A DNA stretch of 64,000 nucleotides from Petroclostridium sp. X23 (GTDB lineage Bacteria; Bacillota; Clostridia; SK-Y3): positions 5,273,051-5,337,050 of the forward strand of contig NZ_CP124862.1 in assembly GCF_030013905.1 (NCBI RefSeq), given 5' to 3'. How positions within the stretch are numbered: the stretch's first letter is position 1; each line of letters opens with the position of its first letter. Made by a program: the position numbers and the translations under genes. Positions 43,702 through 52,546 of the stretch are shown piece by piece. The notes beneath the pieces were generated by a model. It was not told where the DNA came from and searched no databases. It worked only from the letters and a program-made list of their open reading frames with translations.

Positions 43702-46017
43702 ATGGCGAAACGAAAGATAAGAAACAAAACCAAGAGTAAGGAGATTCATAATAGTATAAATATAGAAATAACAGCGTTATTCATTGTTGCATTAGGATTG
43801 TTAATGGGAGTTAGCTTCTTTTCAGAAGCAGCAGGTTTTTTTGGAGAAAGATTTAAAAATATCTGCATGGGATTGTTTGGATATCTGGTATATATTGTAC
43901 CATTCTTAGTTACCGGGTACGGTGTGCATTATATAGTGAAGAGAGGAAAGATAAAGAGTCATTACAAGTATCTGATATCAGTAGTGCTGTTTATAATACT
44001 AAGTGCAGTAATGCATATTTTTTCCCGCAGCAAGCCGGATGACCTAACGCTGCGTGAAAGCATGGAAGTGTTTTATGAACTGGGCAGTAAGGGAAAAGGC
44101 GGCGGAGTAGTGGGCGGCTTAATTGCAGAACCCATTGTCAATATGTTTGGTGTATGGGGAGCGGCAATCGTCTTTATTACTTTAACCTTAATATTTATCA
44201 TGATTATTACAGAGATTTCCCTTTTTAAAGTCGCAGCTTTTTTATATCCATTTATACAAAAAGGGATAAGTGGTATTTATCAAAAGATGATAACGTCCTT
44301 TAAGAGTGCTATGATAGAAAGAAAGAATAAGGTGGAAGATGAAAAGCAAGCATTTCAGCAGGCCCATGACCGAGAGCCGCTGGCTGTTGAACATCAGGCA
44401 GCAGCGAATGAGCCCCCATTTAAAATATACGACCATCGTTCACGAGAGAATACGGTACAGCGTCAGGACGCTGTACCTGACAAGCAACAATCTAAGGGCA
44501 AACCTGCATCCGGTACACCTAAACAAGAGGAGATGCCGTCTATCGCTTCTTCTAATGAATATATCAAGTATGCTTATCCGCCTGTGGATCTGATGTATTT
44601 TGACGCATCTTCTCAGGACGGACAAAAAGGTTCGCATAATGACTTGCGGCAAAATGCCAAAAAACTGGTTGAAACACTTAAGAGTTTTGGTGTAGAAGCA
44701 AAAGTACTTCAGGTTAGCAGAGGTCCTTCAGTCACCAGATATGAACTCCAGCCTAGTGCAGGGGTTAAGGTGAGCAAGATTGTGAATCTGTCCGATGACA
44801 TTGCTTTAAACCTTGCTGCGTCCGGTGTAAGAATTGAGGCACCTATTCCGGGAAAGGCAGCGATTGGGATTGAAGTAGCCAATAAAGAGGTTACGCCTGT
44901 ATACTTGAGGGAAGTCATTGAATCGGAAGAATTCACCGATTATCCTTCCAAGGTTGCTTTTGCCGTGGGAAAAGATATTACCGGAAGGCCGGTAGTAGCC
45001 AATATCGCAAGAATGCCGCATTTATTAATAGCCGGCGCAACAGGTTCGGGAAAAAGCGTATGTATTAATACACTAATCACCAGTATACTATATAAAGCGA
45101 ATCCCAATGAAGTTAAATTATTGATGATTGACCCTAAAGTGGTTGAATTAGGCGTATATAACGGAATACCTCATCTGCTGATCCCGGTCGTAACAGATCC
45201 TAAAAAGGCTGCAGGAGCATTGAATTGGGCTGTTCAAGAAATGGTAAACCGGTATAAGCTGTTTGCTGATAATAATGTTAGAGATTTAAAAGGATATAAT
45301 GATTTGATTGAAGAGGGCGGAGAGCCGGAAAAGGTTCTTCCTCAGATTGTAATCATTATTGATGAGTTAGCAGATTTGATGATGGTGGCACCAGGAGATG
45401 TGGAGGATGCTATATGTAGATTGGCTCAGATGGCTAGAGCTGCCGGAATGCATTTGGTGATTGCTACACAGCGGCCGTCGGTTGATGTTATTACAGGGGT
45501 TATTAAAGCCAATATTCCATCCAGAATTTCTTTTGCGGTATCTTCACAGGTAGATTCAAGAACCATATTGGATATGGCCGGTGCGGAAAAATTATTGGGA
45601 AAAGGCGATATGCTTTTCTATCCTGTCGGAGAATCTAAACCAACCAGACTGCAAGGCGCATTTATTTCAGATAAAGAAGTTGAAAGTATTGTACAGTTTA
45701 TAAAATCAAACTCGGGTGCAAACTATCATGAAGATATCATGGAGCACATAGAAAAAGAAAATGAAGTGGAAGAGATAGACCCGGGAGATAATGACGAGCT
45801 GCTTCCTCAAGCCATTGAACTGGTGGTTGATAACGGACAAGCTTCCGTATCCATGCTGCAAAGACGCTTAAAGGTGGGGTATGCACGCGCGGCAAGGCTG
45901 GTTGACCAAATGGAAGCGCGAGGGATTGTCGGGGGGTTTGAGGGAAGTAAGCCGAGACAGGTGCTGATTACAAAGCAACAGTACCAGGAAATGATGAATA
46001 ATCAACAAGACGGATAA
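43702..46017 (+). CDS. spoIIIE: DNA translocase FtsK/SpoIIIE
   Basis: A 771-residue DNA translocase. Four N-terminal membrane helices (about 25-165) and a variable linker precede the motor. The motor has Walker A ATGSGKSV and Walker B IVIIIDELADLMM. The C-terminal winged-helix gamma domain (about 700-765) has SVSMLQRRLKVGYARAARLV. It pumps chromosome across the septum in division or sporulation. The neighbours tepA-ylzJ point to the SpoIIIE orthologue. ATG 43702 is used; the upstream in-frame GTG at 43675 lies in the repeat hairpin. Confidence 0.95.
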   Translation: MAKRKIRNKTKSKEIHNSINIEITALFIVALGLLMGVSFFSEAAGFFGERFKNICMGLFGYLVYIVPFLVTGYGVHYIVKRGKIKSHYKYLISVVLFIILSAVMHIFSRSKPDDLTLRESMEVFYELGSKGKGGGVVGGLIAEPIVNMFGVWGAAIVFITLTLIFIMIITEISLFKVAAFLYPFIQKGISGIYQKMITSFKSAMIERKNKVEDEKQAFQQAHDREPLAVEHQAAANEPPFKIYDHRSRENTVQRQDAVPDKQQSKGKPASGTPKQEEMPSIASSNEYIKYAYPPVDLMYFDASSQDGQKGSHNDLRQNAKKLVETLKSFGVEAKVLQVSRGPSVTRYELQPSAGVKVSKIVNLSDDIALNLAASGVRIEAPIPGKAAIGIEVANKEVTPVYLREVIESEEFTDYPSKVAFAVGKDITGRPVVANIARMPHLLIAGATGSGKSVCINTLITSILYKANPNEVKLLMIDPKVVELGVYNGIPHLLIPVVTDPKKAAGALNWAVQEMVNRYKLFADNNVRDLKGYNDLIEEGGEPEKVLPQIVIIIDELADLMMVAPGDVEDAICRLAQMARAAGMHLVIATQRPSVDVITGVIKANIPSRISFAVSSQVDSRTILDMAGAEKLLGKGDMLFYPVGESKPTRLQGAFISDKEVESIVQFIKSNSGANYHEDIMEHIEKENEVEEIDPGDNDELLPQAIELVVDNGQASVSMLQRRLKVGYARAARLVDQMEARGIVGGFEGSKPRQVLITKQQYQEMMNNQQDG

Positions 46018-46021
46018 AAAA

Positions 46022-46247
46022 TAATGGACAATGGACAATGTACAATGAAAAACCAATAGTGAATAGTGAATAGTTAATAGTGAATAATTAATAGTGAATA
46101 ATTAATAGTGAATAATTAATAGTGAATAATTAATAGTGAATAATTAATAGTGAATAATTAATAGTGAATAATTAATAGTGAATAATTAATAGTGAATAAT
46201 TAATAGTGAATAATTAATAGTGAATAATTAATAGTGAACAGTTAAGA
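46022..46247 (+). repeat. Heptamer tract and tandem 14-mer array, locus 11
   Basis: The tract opens with ATGGACA and ATGTACA units, then GTGAATA units. From 46080 to 46233 the 14-mer GTGAATAATTAATA is repeated 11 times without change. Each 14-mer is two heptamers, GTGAATA and ATTAATA. Degenerate units follow to about 46247. No spacers are present, so it is not a CRISPR array. Confidence 0.95.
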
Positions 46248-46323
46248 ATGAATGATTAATAGCGAATAGCAAACAGCGGATAATGAACGGTGTATAATTT
46301 AATATATGAATTTCATTTTTATG

Positions 46324-46356
46324 GGAATGCTATTGAGGGGTAAACACTAGCATTCC
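46324..46356. terminator. Hairpin downstream of spoIIIE
   Basis: GGAATGCT pairs perfectly with AGCATTCC around a 17-nt loop, followed by ATTTATTTATT. It could be the spoIIIE terminator displaced by repeat growth. Confidence 0.5.
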
Positions 46357-46388
46357 ATTTATTTATTAACCAGGGTATGTGGATACAG

Positions 46389-46462
46389 GTAGGGGTGGAC
46401 GACCCTGTCCACCCGACGTATTATTGCGCTACACGCGGGCGGACAGAGTCGTCCGCCCCTAC
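46389..46462. repeat. GC-rich palindrome
   Basis: A 27-nt left arm beginning GTAGGGGTGGACGACCCTGT faces a right arm ending CAGAGTCGTCCGCCCCTAC with few mismatches, around ACGTATTATTGCGCTACACG. It is more GC-rich than its surroundings and unlike the other two repeat families here. Confidence 0.75.
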
Positions 46463-46525
46463 GAAAATTAGCATAATATATAATTTGGCTATTGATAGTT
46501 TATATTTATAGTAACAGGTTTAAAA

Positions 46526-46555
46526 ATTGTACATTGTCCATTGTCCATTGTACAT
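46526..46555 (-). repeat. Heptamer tract on the minus strand, locus 12
   Basis: TTGTACATTGTCCATTGTCC and following bases are the reverse complement of the ATGGACA/ATGTACA units at 46022-46045, with about 23 bp identical. With locus 11 they form inverted repeats about 480 bp apart. Confidence 0.8.
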
Positions 46556-46578
46556 TACTTAAAAGAGGGTGTTTATAG

Positions 46579-48441
46579 ATGATAACAAACGATTTTTTAC
46601 CTATTTCAAAAGAAGATATGGAACAAAGAGGATGGGAGCAATTAGATTTTTTATATATCAGCGGAGACGCATATGTGGATCATCCGAGTTTCGGGCATGC
46701 GATTATTACAAGGGTTTTGGAAAGCCACGGATATAAGGTTGGAATCGTCGCGCAGCCGGATTGGCGCAGCATTGATGACTTTGTGAAGCTTGGAAGGCCT
46801 AGATTGGGAGTTCTTATATCCTCCGGGAATCTTGATTCCATGGTGAACCATTATACGGCCAGTAAGAAACCTAGAAGTGATGATGCTTATTCTCCGGGAG
46901 GAAAGGCTGGGTACAGACCGGACCGTGCGGTGATTGTTTACTGTAATCGCATACGGGAAGCATTCAAGGATGTTCCGGTGATCATAGGGGGAATAGAAGC
47001 CAGCTTAAGAAGATTTGCCCATTATGACTATTGGGACAATAAAGTCAGAAGGTCTATTCTGGTAGATTCGCGGGCAGATTTGCTGATCTATGGGATGGGC
47101 GAGAAGCAGATTGTAGAAATAGCAAATGCGTTAAATGGCGGAAAACATGTAAGTGAAATAACCGGTGTGGCAGGAACGGTATATCTTACAAAAGGCGATG
47201 AAAATCTGGATGAAAAGGCCACCGTTATTCCATCATATAAACAGGTAAGTGAAAATAAAAATAGTTATGCAGAGGCATGCAGAATACAATATGAAGAACA
47301 GGATCCCATTCGAGGTAAGATCACTGTTCAGCCTCATGCAGATAAGTATTTGGTGCAAAATCCGCCTATGATGCCTCTAAGCCGCAGTGAGTTGGATGCA
47401 GTGTATTCTCTTCCGTATCAAAAGACATACCATCCCATATATGAAGAAATGGGTGGTATTCCGGCGATTAAGGAAGTACAATTCAGTATCACCAGTTCAA
47501 GGGGATGTTATGGCGCATGTACCTTTTGTGCACTGACATTTCACCAGGGAAGGACGGTACAAAGCCGAAGTAAGGCATCCATTGTCAATGAAGCGAGAAA
47601 TATGGCATGGCATCCGGAGTTCAAAGGGTATATTCATGACGTGGGGGGGCCTACTGCTAATTTCAGGAATGAAGCATGTGAAAAGCAAATAAAGCATGGG
47701 GCGTGCAAAAGCAGGCAATGTCTGTATCCCAGCCCCTGTAAAAAACTGAATATATCCCATGATGAGTATCTTGAACTGCTGAAAGAACTAAGAAATATAG
47801 AAGGGATCAAAAAAGTATTTATTCGATCAGGAATAAGATACGATTATCTTGTCAATGATCGCAATGATGAGTTTTTTTGGGAGCTATGCGAACACCATGT
47901 GAGCGGACAATTGAAAGTGGCGCCCGAGCATGTTTCACCTGAGGTATTAAAAAGAATGGGGAAACCATCCAAGCAGGTTTATCAGAAGTTTTCGGATAAA
48001 TTTTATCAGATTAATAAAAAAATCGGAAAAGAACAGTATCTGGTGCCATATTTAATGTCCAGTCATCCCGGCAGCGGATTAAAAGAAGCAATAGAACTCG
48101 CGGAGTATTTAAGAGATATAAAATATTATCCGGAACAAGTGCAGGATTTTTATCCTACGCCGGGGACGCTGGCTACATGCATGTTTTATACAGGTCTGGA
48201 CCCCAGGACAATGGAAAAGGTATATGTACCCCGTTCACCGAAAGAAAAAGCCATGCAGAGAGCACTGCTTCAATACAGGAATCCTTTAAATTATGAATTG
48301 GTATTTGAAGCGCTTATGAAAGCCGGCAGGATGGATTTGATCGGATATGGCCCGAAATGCCTGATTAGGCCTCGCAGATCCAAGGAAAACAGCGTACACA
48401 AAGGTAAAAAAGAAAAAAGATTGACAAGGAAGAGACGATAA
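46579..48441 (+). CDS. YgiQ family radical SAM protein
   Basis: A 620-residue UPF0313/YgiQ protein. An N-terminal cobalamin-binding-like region (about 1-200) precedes the radical SAM domain with the cluster motif CYGACTFC in SSRGCYGACTFCAL (about 313-320). KVAPEHVSPEVLKRMGKPS and YLVPYLMSSHPGSG are family blocks. The basic tail ends KKEKRLTRKRR. The reaction is not established for this family. ATG 46579 follows AAGAGGGTG. It is surrounded by unrelated genes, so context gives no hint. Confidence 0.9.
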   Translation: MITNDFLPISKEDMEQRGWEQLDFLYISGDAYVDHPSFGHAIITRVLESHGYKVGIVAQPDWRSIDDFVKLGRPRLGVLISSGNLDSMVNHYTASKKPRSDDAYSPGGKAGYRPDRAVIVYCNRIREAFKDVPVIIGGIEASLRRFAHYDYWDNKVRRSILVDSRADLLIYGMGEKQIVEIANALNGGKHVSEITGVAGTVYLTKGDENLDEKATVIPSYKQVSENKNSYAEACRIQYEEQDPIRGKITVQPHADKYLVQNPPMMPLSRSELDAVYSLPYQKTYHPIYEEMGGIPAIKEVQFSITSSRGCYGACTFCALTFHQGRTVQSRSKASIVNEARNMAWHPEFKGYIHDVGGPTANFRNEACEKQIKHGACKSRQCLYPSPCKKLNISHDEYLELLKELRNIEGIKKVFIRSGIRYDYLVNDRNDEFFWELCEHHVSGQLKVAPEHVSPEVLKRMGKPSKQVYQKFSDKFYQINKKIGKEQYLVPYLMSSHPGSGLKEAIELAEYLRDIKYYPEQVQDFYPTPGTLATCMFYTGLDPRTMEKVYVPRSPKEKAMQRALLQYRNPLNYELVFEALMKAGRMDLIGYGPKCLIRPRRSKENSVHKGKKEKRLTRKRR

Positions 48442-48482
48442 CATAAAATGGATAGTACGAGTATTGGAAAGGAGGAACTGTA

Positions 48483-49328
48483 TTGCCAGCAAAAGTATTA
48501 AGTGGAAAGCTGTTATCAGCACGTATTAAGGATGAATTAAAGCATGAGGTAGCGCAGCTTGAATCTAAAGGGATTACCCCGGGATTGGCTGTTGTAATAG
48601 TGGGAAATGATCCTGCATCTAGAGTATATGTGAATTCCAAGAAGAAAGCATGCGAGGAAATAGGTATATATTCGGAAGAATATGCCTTGCCGGAAGATGC
48701 TACACAAATGGACCTTGTGAATCTGATAACATCTTTAAATCAAAAGAAAGATATCGACGGCATTTTAGTGCAATTACCATTACCCAAGCACATCAATGAG
48801 GAAGAAGTAATCAATACCATTAATCCTAAAAAAGATGTTGATGCTTTTCACCCTGTGAATGTCGGGAAAATCATGATAGGGAATTATGATTTTTTGCCTT
48901 GTACACCTGCCGGGGTGATGGAATTAATAAAAGAATCCGGTATAGAGATTGCCGGAAAAGAATGTGTAGTAGTTGGAAGAAGTAATATCGTTGGTAAACC
49001 GCAGTCTATGCTTCTTCTACATGAACATGGTACGGTAACCATCTGTCATTCCAGAACTAAAAATATTAAAGAAGTATGCCGGAAAGCAGATATACTGGTT
49101 GCCGCTGTTGGTAAAGCAAATTTTATTACCGCGGATATGGTCAAGCCTGGTGCGGTAGTCATAGATGTTGGGATAAATAGATTGGAAGATACTAAAAAAT
49201 TGGTTGGAGATGTTGATTTTGACAATGTTGCAGAAATAGCAGGGGCAATTACGCCAGTACCTGGGGGCGTGGGTCCTATGACCATTGCTATGCTGATGAG
49301 GAACACGGTAAAAGCAGTACAATTATAA
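48483..49328 (+). CDS. folD: Methylenetetrahydrofolate dehydrogenase/cyclohydrolase
   Basis: A 281-residue bifunctional FolD interconverting methylene-, methenyl- and 10-formyl-THF. The catalytic Lys is in YVNSKKKACEEIGI, followed by DGILVQLPLPKHI. NADP binding is by VVVGRSNIVGKPQSMLLL, and the C-terminal signature is ITPVPGGVGPMTIAML. The start is TTG 48483, 5 bp after GGAGGAACTG. Length is standard. Confidence 0.97.
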   Translation: MPAKVLSGKLLSARIKDELKHEVAQLESKGITPGLAVVIVGNDPASRVYVNSKKKACEEIGIYSEEYALPEDATQMDLVNLITSLNQKKDIDGILVQLPLPKHINEEEVINTINPKKDVDAFHPVNVGKIMIGNYDFLPCTPAGVMELIKESGIEIAGKECVVVGRSNIVGKPQSMLLLHEHGTVTICHSRTKNIKEVCRKADILVAAVGKANFITADMVKPGAVVIDVGINRLEDTKKLVGDVDFDNVAEIAGAITPVPGGVGPMTIAMLMRNTVKAVQL

Positions 49329-49374
49329 TCAAGTGCCATTTATTTATTAGTTATTACCATATATTAATTGATTC

Positions 49375-49435
49375 TTGACAGTATTTTTAAAAAAGTTTAC
49401 AATTATATATATGTTTATACACCTAAACATATATA
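49375..49435 (+). promoter_or_regulatory. Promoter and palindrome upstream of rny
   Basis: -35 TTGACA (49375-49380), a 17-bp spacer and -10 TACAAT (49398-49403). Starting three bases later is a perfect 12-bp inverted repeat, TATATATGTTTA (49406-49417) with TAAACATATATA (49424-49435). It covers the expected start point and could be an operator or a 5' stabilising hairpin. Confidence 0.65.
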
Positions 49436-49490
49436 GTGGCTATTTTTTATGCAAATTCCTCAGGATTATTAAATGATTTATGAAAGAAAT

Positions 49491-49520
49491 GGAAGTAAAT
49501 GGAAGTAAATGGAAGTAAAT
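49491..49520 (+). repeat. Three tandem 10-mers in the rny leader
   Basis: GGAAGTAAAT is repeated three times exactly, after an imperfect unit. The period is 10, unlike the heptamer tracts. It lies in the 5' untranslated region of rny. Confidence 0.85.
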
Positions 49521-49557
49521 GAAAAAAATGAAAAGACATGAATATTGATAAAGGGAG

Positions 49558-51135
49558 GTGTGTGCTATTACATTTACAACTGGAGAAATGCTTATAATGA
49601 TTGCAGTTGCGCTTGCTGCAGCAATAGGTTCAGGTATGATTTTTTTCCAATTGGGAATTAAATATAGAAAAAAAATTGCTGAAGCTGAAATTGGTAGTGC
49701 GGAGGAAGAAGCAAAACGTATAGTTAATGATGCTTATAAGGCTGCTGAGAGTAAAAAAAGGGAAGCATTATTAGAAGCAAAAGAAGAAATTCATAAGAAT
49801 AGAATTGAGTTTGACAGAGAAGTTAAAGAAAGAAGAAATGAAATTCAACGCCAAGAGAGACGAATGCAGCAAAAGGAAGAAACACTTGACAGAAAAGTTG
49901 AATCTCTTGAATCGAAAGAAGAAATTCTTAATAAAAAGAATAAAGAAGTACAAGTCCTTCAGGAGCAAACGTTGGAGGTACAAAAGAAGCAAATGGAAGA
50001 GCTTGAAAGAATATCCGGATTAACGGTAGACGAAGCAAAAACCTTCTTGCTTAAAAATGTGGAAAATGAAACTAAGCATGAAGCAGCTATCATGATCAAG
50101 GAAATTGAGGCTAAAGCAAAAGAAGAGGCTGAAAAGAAAGCAAAAGATATTATAAGTACTGCCATACAAAAATGTGCGGCAGACCATGTAGCTGAAACGA
50201 CAGTTTCGGTTGTCCCTCTACCTAATGATGAAATGAAAGGAAGAATTATTGGTAGAGAAGGGCGAAATATCAGAACGCTTGAAACTTTAACAGGGATAGA
50301 TTTGATTATCGACGATACACCTGAAGCGGTTATATTATCAGGTTTTGATCCTATAAGAAGGGAAGTAGCCCGAGTAGCGCTTGAAAAACTGATTGTTGAC
50401 GGTCGTATTCATCCTGCACGTATCGAGGAAACGGTAGAACGAGCTAGGAAAGAAGTAGAAAATACCATCAGACAAGAGGGTGAACATGCTACTTTTGAGA
50501 CAGGCGTACACGGTCTTCATCCTGAATTAATAAAGTTATTAGGTAAACTGAAATTTAGAACCAGTTATGGTCAAAATGTGCTTAAGCACTCTATAGAAGT
50601 AGCACATCTTGCCGGTATTATGGCCGGAGAATTAGGTGTGGATGTTAATATAGCAAAGAGAGCAGGACTTCTGCATGATATTGGTAAGGCTGTTGACCAC
50701 GAGGTTGAAGGTTCTCATGTAATGATTGGTACTGATATTGCTAAGAAATACAGAGAAAGCCAGGACGTAATACATGCAATTATGGCGCACCATGGGGATG
50801 TTGAACCGGAGACCATTGTTGCATGTCTCGTACAAGCTGCCGATACCATTTCAGCTGCAAGACCCGGCGCGAGAAGAGAAAATCTTGAAACCTATATTAA
50901 ACGGTTACAAAAACTTGAGGAAATTGCAAATTCATTTAATGGTGTAGATAAATCCTTCGCTATCCAGGCAGGGAGAGAAATAAGAATCATGGTTAAGCCA
51001 GAGGATTTAACTGATGAAGGAACAATATTGGTTGCTAAAGATATTGTAAAGAAAATTGAAAACGAATTGGAATATCCAGGTCAGATTAAAGTAAACGTTA
51101 TTAGAGAGACTAGAGCAATCGAATACGCAAGATAG
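49558..51135 (+). CDS. rny: Ribonuclease Y
   Basis: A protein of about 520 residues, the membrane-anchored endonuclease that starts mRNA decay in Firmicutes. One N-terminal membrane helix is followed by a long coiled coil (about 30-205), a KH domain (GRIIGREGRNIRTLETLTG) and an HD domain with GLLHDIGKAVDHE and MAHHGDVEP. The start is uncertain: GTG 49558 lies within the GGGAGGTG ribosome binding site, ATG 49588 is too close to a GGAG, and ATT 49567 is best placed. ymdB follows, the standard pairing. Confidence 0.95.
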   Translation: MCAITFTTGEMLIMIAVALAAAIGSGMIFFQLGIKYRKKIAEAEIGSAEEEAKRIVNDAYKAAESKKREALLEAKEEIHKNRIEFDREVKERRNEIQRQERRMQQKEETLDRKVESLESKEEILNKKNKEVQVLQEQTLEVQKKQMEELERISGLTVDEAKTFLLKNVENETKHEAAIMIKEIEAKAKEEAEKKAKDIISTAIQKCAADHVAETTVSVVPLPNDEMKGRIIGREGRNIRTLETLTGIDLIIDDTPEAVILSGFDPIRREVARVALEKLIVDGRIHPARIEETVERARKEVENTIRQEGEHATFETGVHGLHPELIKLLGKLKFRTSYGQNVLKHSIEVAHLAGIMAGELGVDVNIAKRAGLLHDIGKAVDHEVEGSHVMIGTDIAKKYRESQDVIHAIMAHHGDVEPETIVACLVQAADTISAARPGARRENLETYIKRLQKLEEIANSFNGVDKSFAIQAGREIRIMVKPEDLTDEGTILVAKDIVKKIENELEYPGQIKVNVIRETRAIEYAR

Positions 51136-51140
51136 TAAAA

Positions 51141-51206
51141 GTGGGTAGTGAGTAGTGGGCAGTAGATAGTATGATAAGATCTGCTGTCCGTTATGCTCTA
51201 CCCGCT
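51141..51206. repeat. Heptamer repeat hairpin, locus 13
   Basis: Forward units GTGGGTA, GTGAGTA, GTGGGCA, GTAGATA face a decayed right arm (ATCTGCTGTCC ... CTACCCGC). It lies between rny and ymdB. Confidence 0.7.
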
Positions 51207-51267
51207 TTTGATTATCGAAATTAGGAAAGAATGCATGTTAGCGTTTTTGATGACAGGAGGAAAAGCA

Positions 51268-52041
51268 TTGAAGGTTTTAGCAATAGGAGATATTGTAGGT
51301 AATCCTGGTCGTGAAATGGTTAAGAATTTTTTGGACAAAGTGATCAAGGATCTCGAAGTTGATTTATGTATTGCAAATGGCGAGAATAGTGCTGTAGGTA
51401 ACGGGATTACCAGAGCTATCGCTAACGAATTGTTTGATGCAGGTGTAGACGTTATTACATTAGGAAATCATGTATGGAGCAAGAAAGATGTTTTCAGGCT
51501 TTTTGAAGAAAAAGCAAAAATTATCCGGCCGGCAAACTATCCTCCCGGAACTCCGGGAGCAGGATACGTGATAGCATATGCAAAAAAACAAAAAGTAGCA
51601 GTAATAAACCTTTCGGGAAGAGTATATCTTGAAAATTTGGATTGTCCATTCAGAGCAGTTGATAACGAATTAAAAGCTCTTTCTAAAATTACCAATATTA
51701 TTATTGTAGAATTCCATGCCGAGGCTACTTCGGAAAAAGTCGCAATGGGTTGGTATTTAGACGGAAAGGTTAGTGCCGTGTATGGAACGCATACGCATAT
51801 TCAGACAGCAGATGAGAGAATTCTACCTGGAGGAACTGGTTATATTACCGATATTGGAATGACAGGCCCTTATAATTCAATTTTAGGTGTGAAAAAAGAA
51901 ATTATTATCAACCGCTTTATATCACATTTACCTGAGAAGTTTGAAATTGCTGATGGACCGGCACAATTTAACGGTATTATCTTAGAAATAGATGAATCTA
52001 CAGGGAAAACTACAAGTATAAATAGATTGATTATTAAATAA
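51268..52041 (+). CDS. ymdB: YmdB family metallophosphoesterase
   Basis: A 257-residue YmdB (TIGR00282 type). Metal-binding motifs appear in order: IGDIVGNPGR, ANGENSAVGNGIT, LGNHVWSKKD, EFHAEATSEK and GTHTHIQTAD. The family has 2',3'-cyclic nucleotide phosphodiesterase activity and influences biofilm and motility in Bacillus. TTG 51268 follows ACAGGAGG at 8 bp; the frame extends 25 codons upstream without a better start. It lies between rny and spoVS, as in Bacillus. Confidence 0.94.
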   Translation: MKVLAIGDIVGNPGREMVKNFLDKVIKDLEVDLCIANGENSAVGNGITRAIANELFDAGVDVITLGNHVWSKKDVFRLFEEKAKIIRPANYPPGTPGAGYVIAYAKKQKVAVINLSGRVYLENLDCPFRAVDNELKALSKITNIIIVEFHAEATSEKVAMGWYLDGKVSAVYGTHTHIQTADERILPGGTGYITDIGMTGPYNSILGVKKEIIINRFISHLPEKFEIADGPAQFNGIILEIDESTGKTTSINRLIIK

Positions 52042-52072
52042 ATAGATACTCCTCAAAAAAATATAAAAAAAA

Positions 52073-52101
52073 GAAGGATTTTCCTATTTAATGTAGAATA
52101 T
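52073..52101 (+). promoter_or_regulatory. Sigma-H promoter of spoVS
   Basis: GAAGGATTT (52073-52081) matches the sigma-H -35 RNAGGAWWW, and GTAGAATAT (52093-52101) matches the -10 RNNGAATWW, with an 11-bp spacer. Every defined position fits. spoVS is sigma-H dependent in Bacillus, so the match is meaningful. Confidence 0.75.
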
Positions 52102-52140
52102 AAGTTATATATTGAAATAATATCGATGGAGGTAGCAACA

Positions 52141-52401
52141 ATGGAGGTACTTAAAGTTTCATCTAAATCTAATCCAAATTCTATTGCAGGTGCGCTGGCA
52201 GGAGTTATTCGAGAGAAGGGAATGGCAGAAATACAAGCAATAGGTGCGGGAGCGTTAAACCAATCTGTAAAAGCAGTCGCAATTGCAAGAGGGTTTGTAG
52301 CACCTTCCGGAATTGATTTGATATGTATTCCTGCATTTACTGATATCTTGATTGACGGAGAAGAAAGAACAGCTATAAAACTAATCATAGAACCAAGATA
52401 A
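52141..52401 (+). CDS. spoVS: Stage V sporulation protein S
   Basis: An 86-residue SpoVS, exactly the family's usual length. It is one Alba-like domain: MEVLKVSSKSNPNSIAGALA at the start, GAGALNQSVKAVAIARGFVAP in the centre, and a C-terminal TAIKLIIEPR strand. It affects septation and spore coat formation and may bind nucleic acid. ATG 52141 follows ATGGAGGT; the ATG inside that site at 52126 is rejected. It has a sigma-H promoter and its own terminator. Confidence 0.96.
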   Translation: MEVLKVSSKSNPNSIAGALAGVIREKGMAEIQAIGAGALNQSVKAVAIARGFVAPSGIDLICIPAFTDILIDGEERTAIKLIIEPR

Positions 52402-52439
52402 ATTATGACCGGGTATTTAATATATTTTGCTTTTTACTG

Positions 52440-52478
52440 AGTGCAAAAAGTCCTTGGGATTTTTTGCACTTCTCTTTT
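52440..52478 (+). terminator. Terminator after spoVS
   Basis: AGTGCAAAAA pairs perfectly with TTTTTGCACT around GTCCTTGGGA, followed by TCTCTTTT. Confidence 0.8.
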
Positions 52479-52503
52479 ATTTGCACAATATATATGGTAT
52501 AAT
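52475..52503 (+). promoter_or_regulatory. Promoter of pgeF
   Basis: Extended -10 TGGTATAAT (52495-52503). The -35 at 17-bp spacing is a poor TTTTAT, compensated by the TG extension. It lies about 45 bp before the pgeF start. Confidence 0.5.
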
Positions 52504-52546
52504 CAGTGCGGAAACCGAAGTAATATAACTTTGTAAGAGGTGAATA

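Noticed and set aside
46080..46233. The 14-mer array as a CRISPR
   Set aside because: Units are directly adjacent with no spacers, and no cas genes are near.
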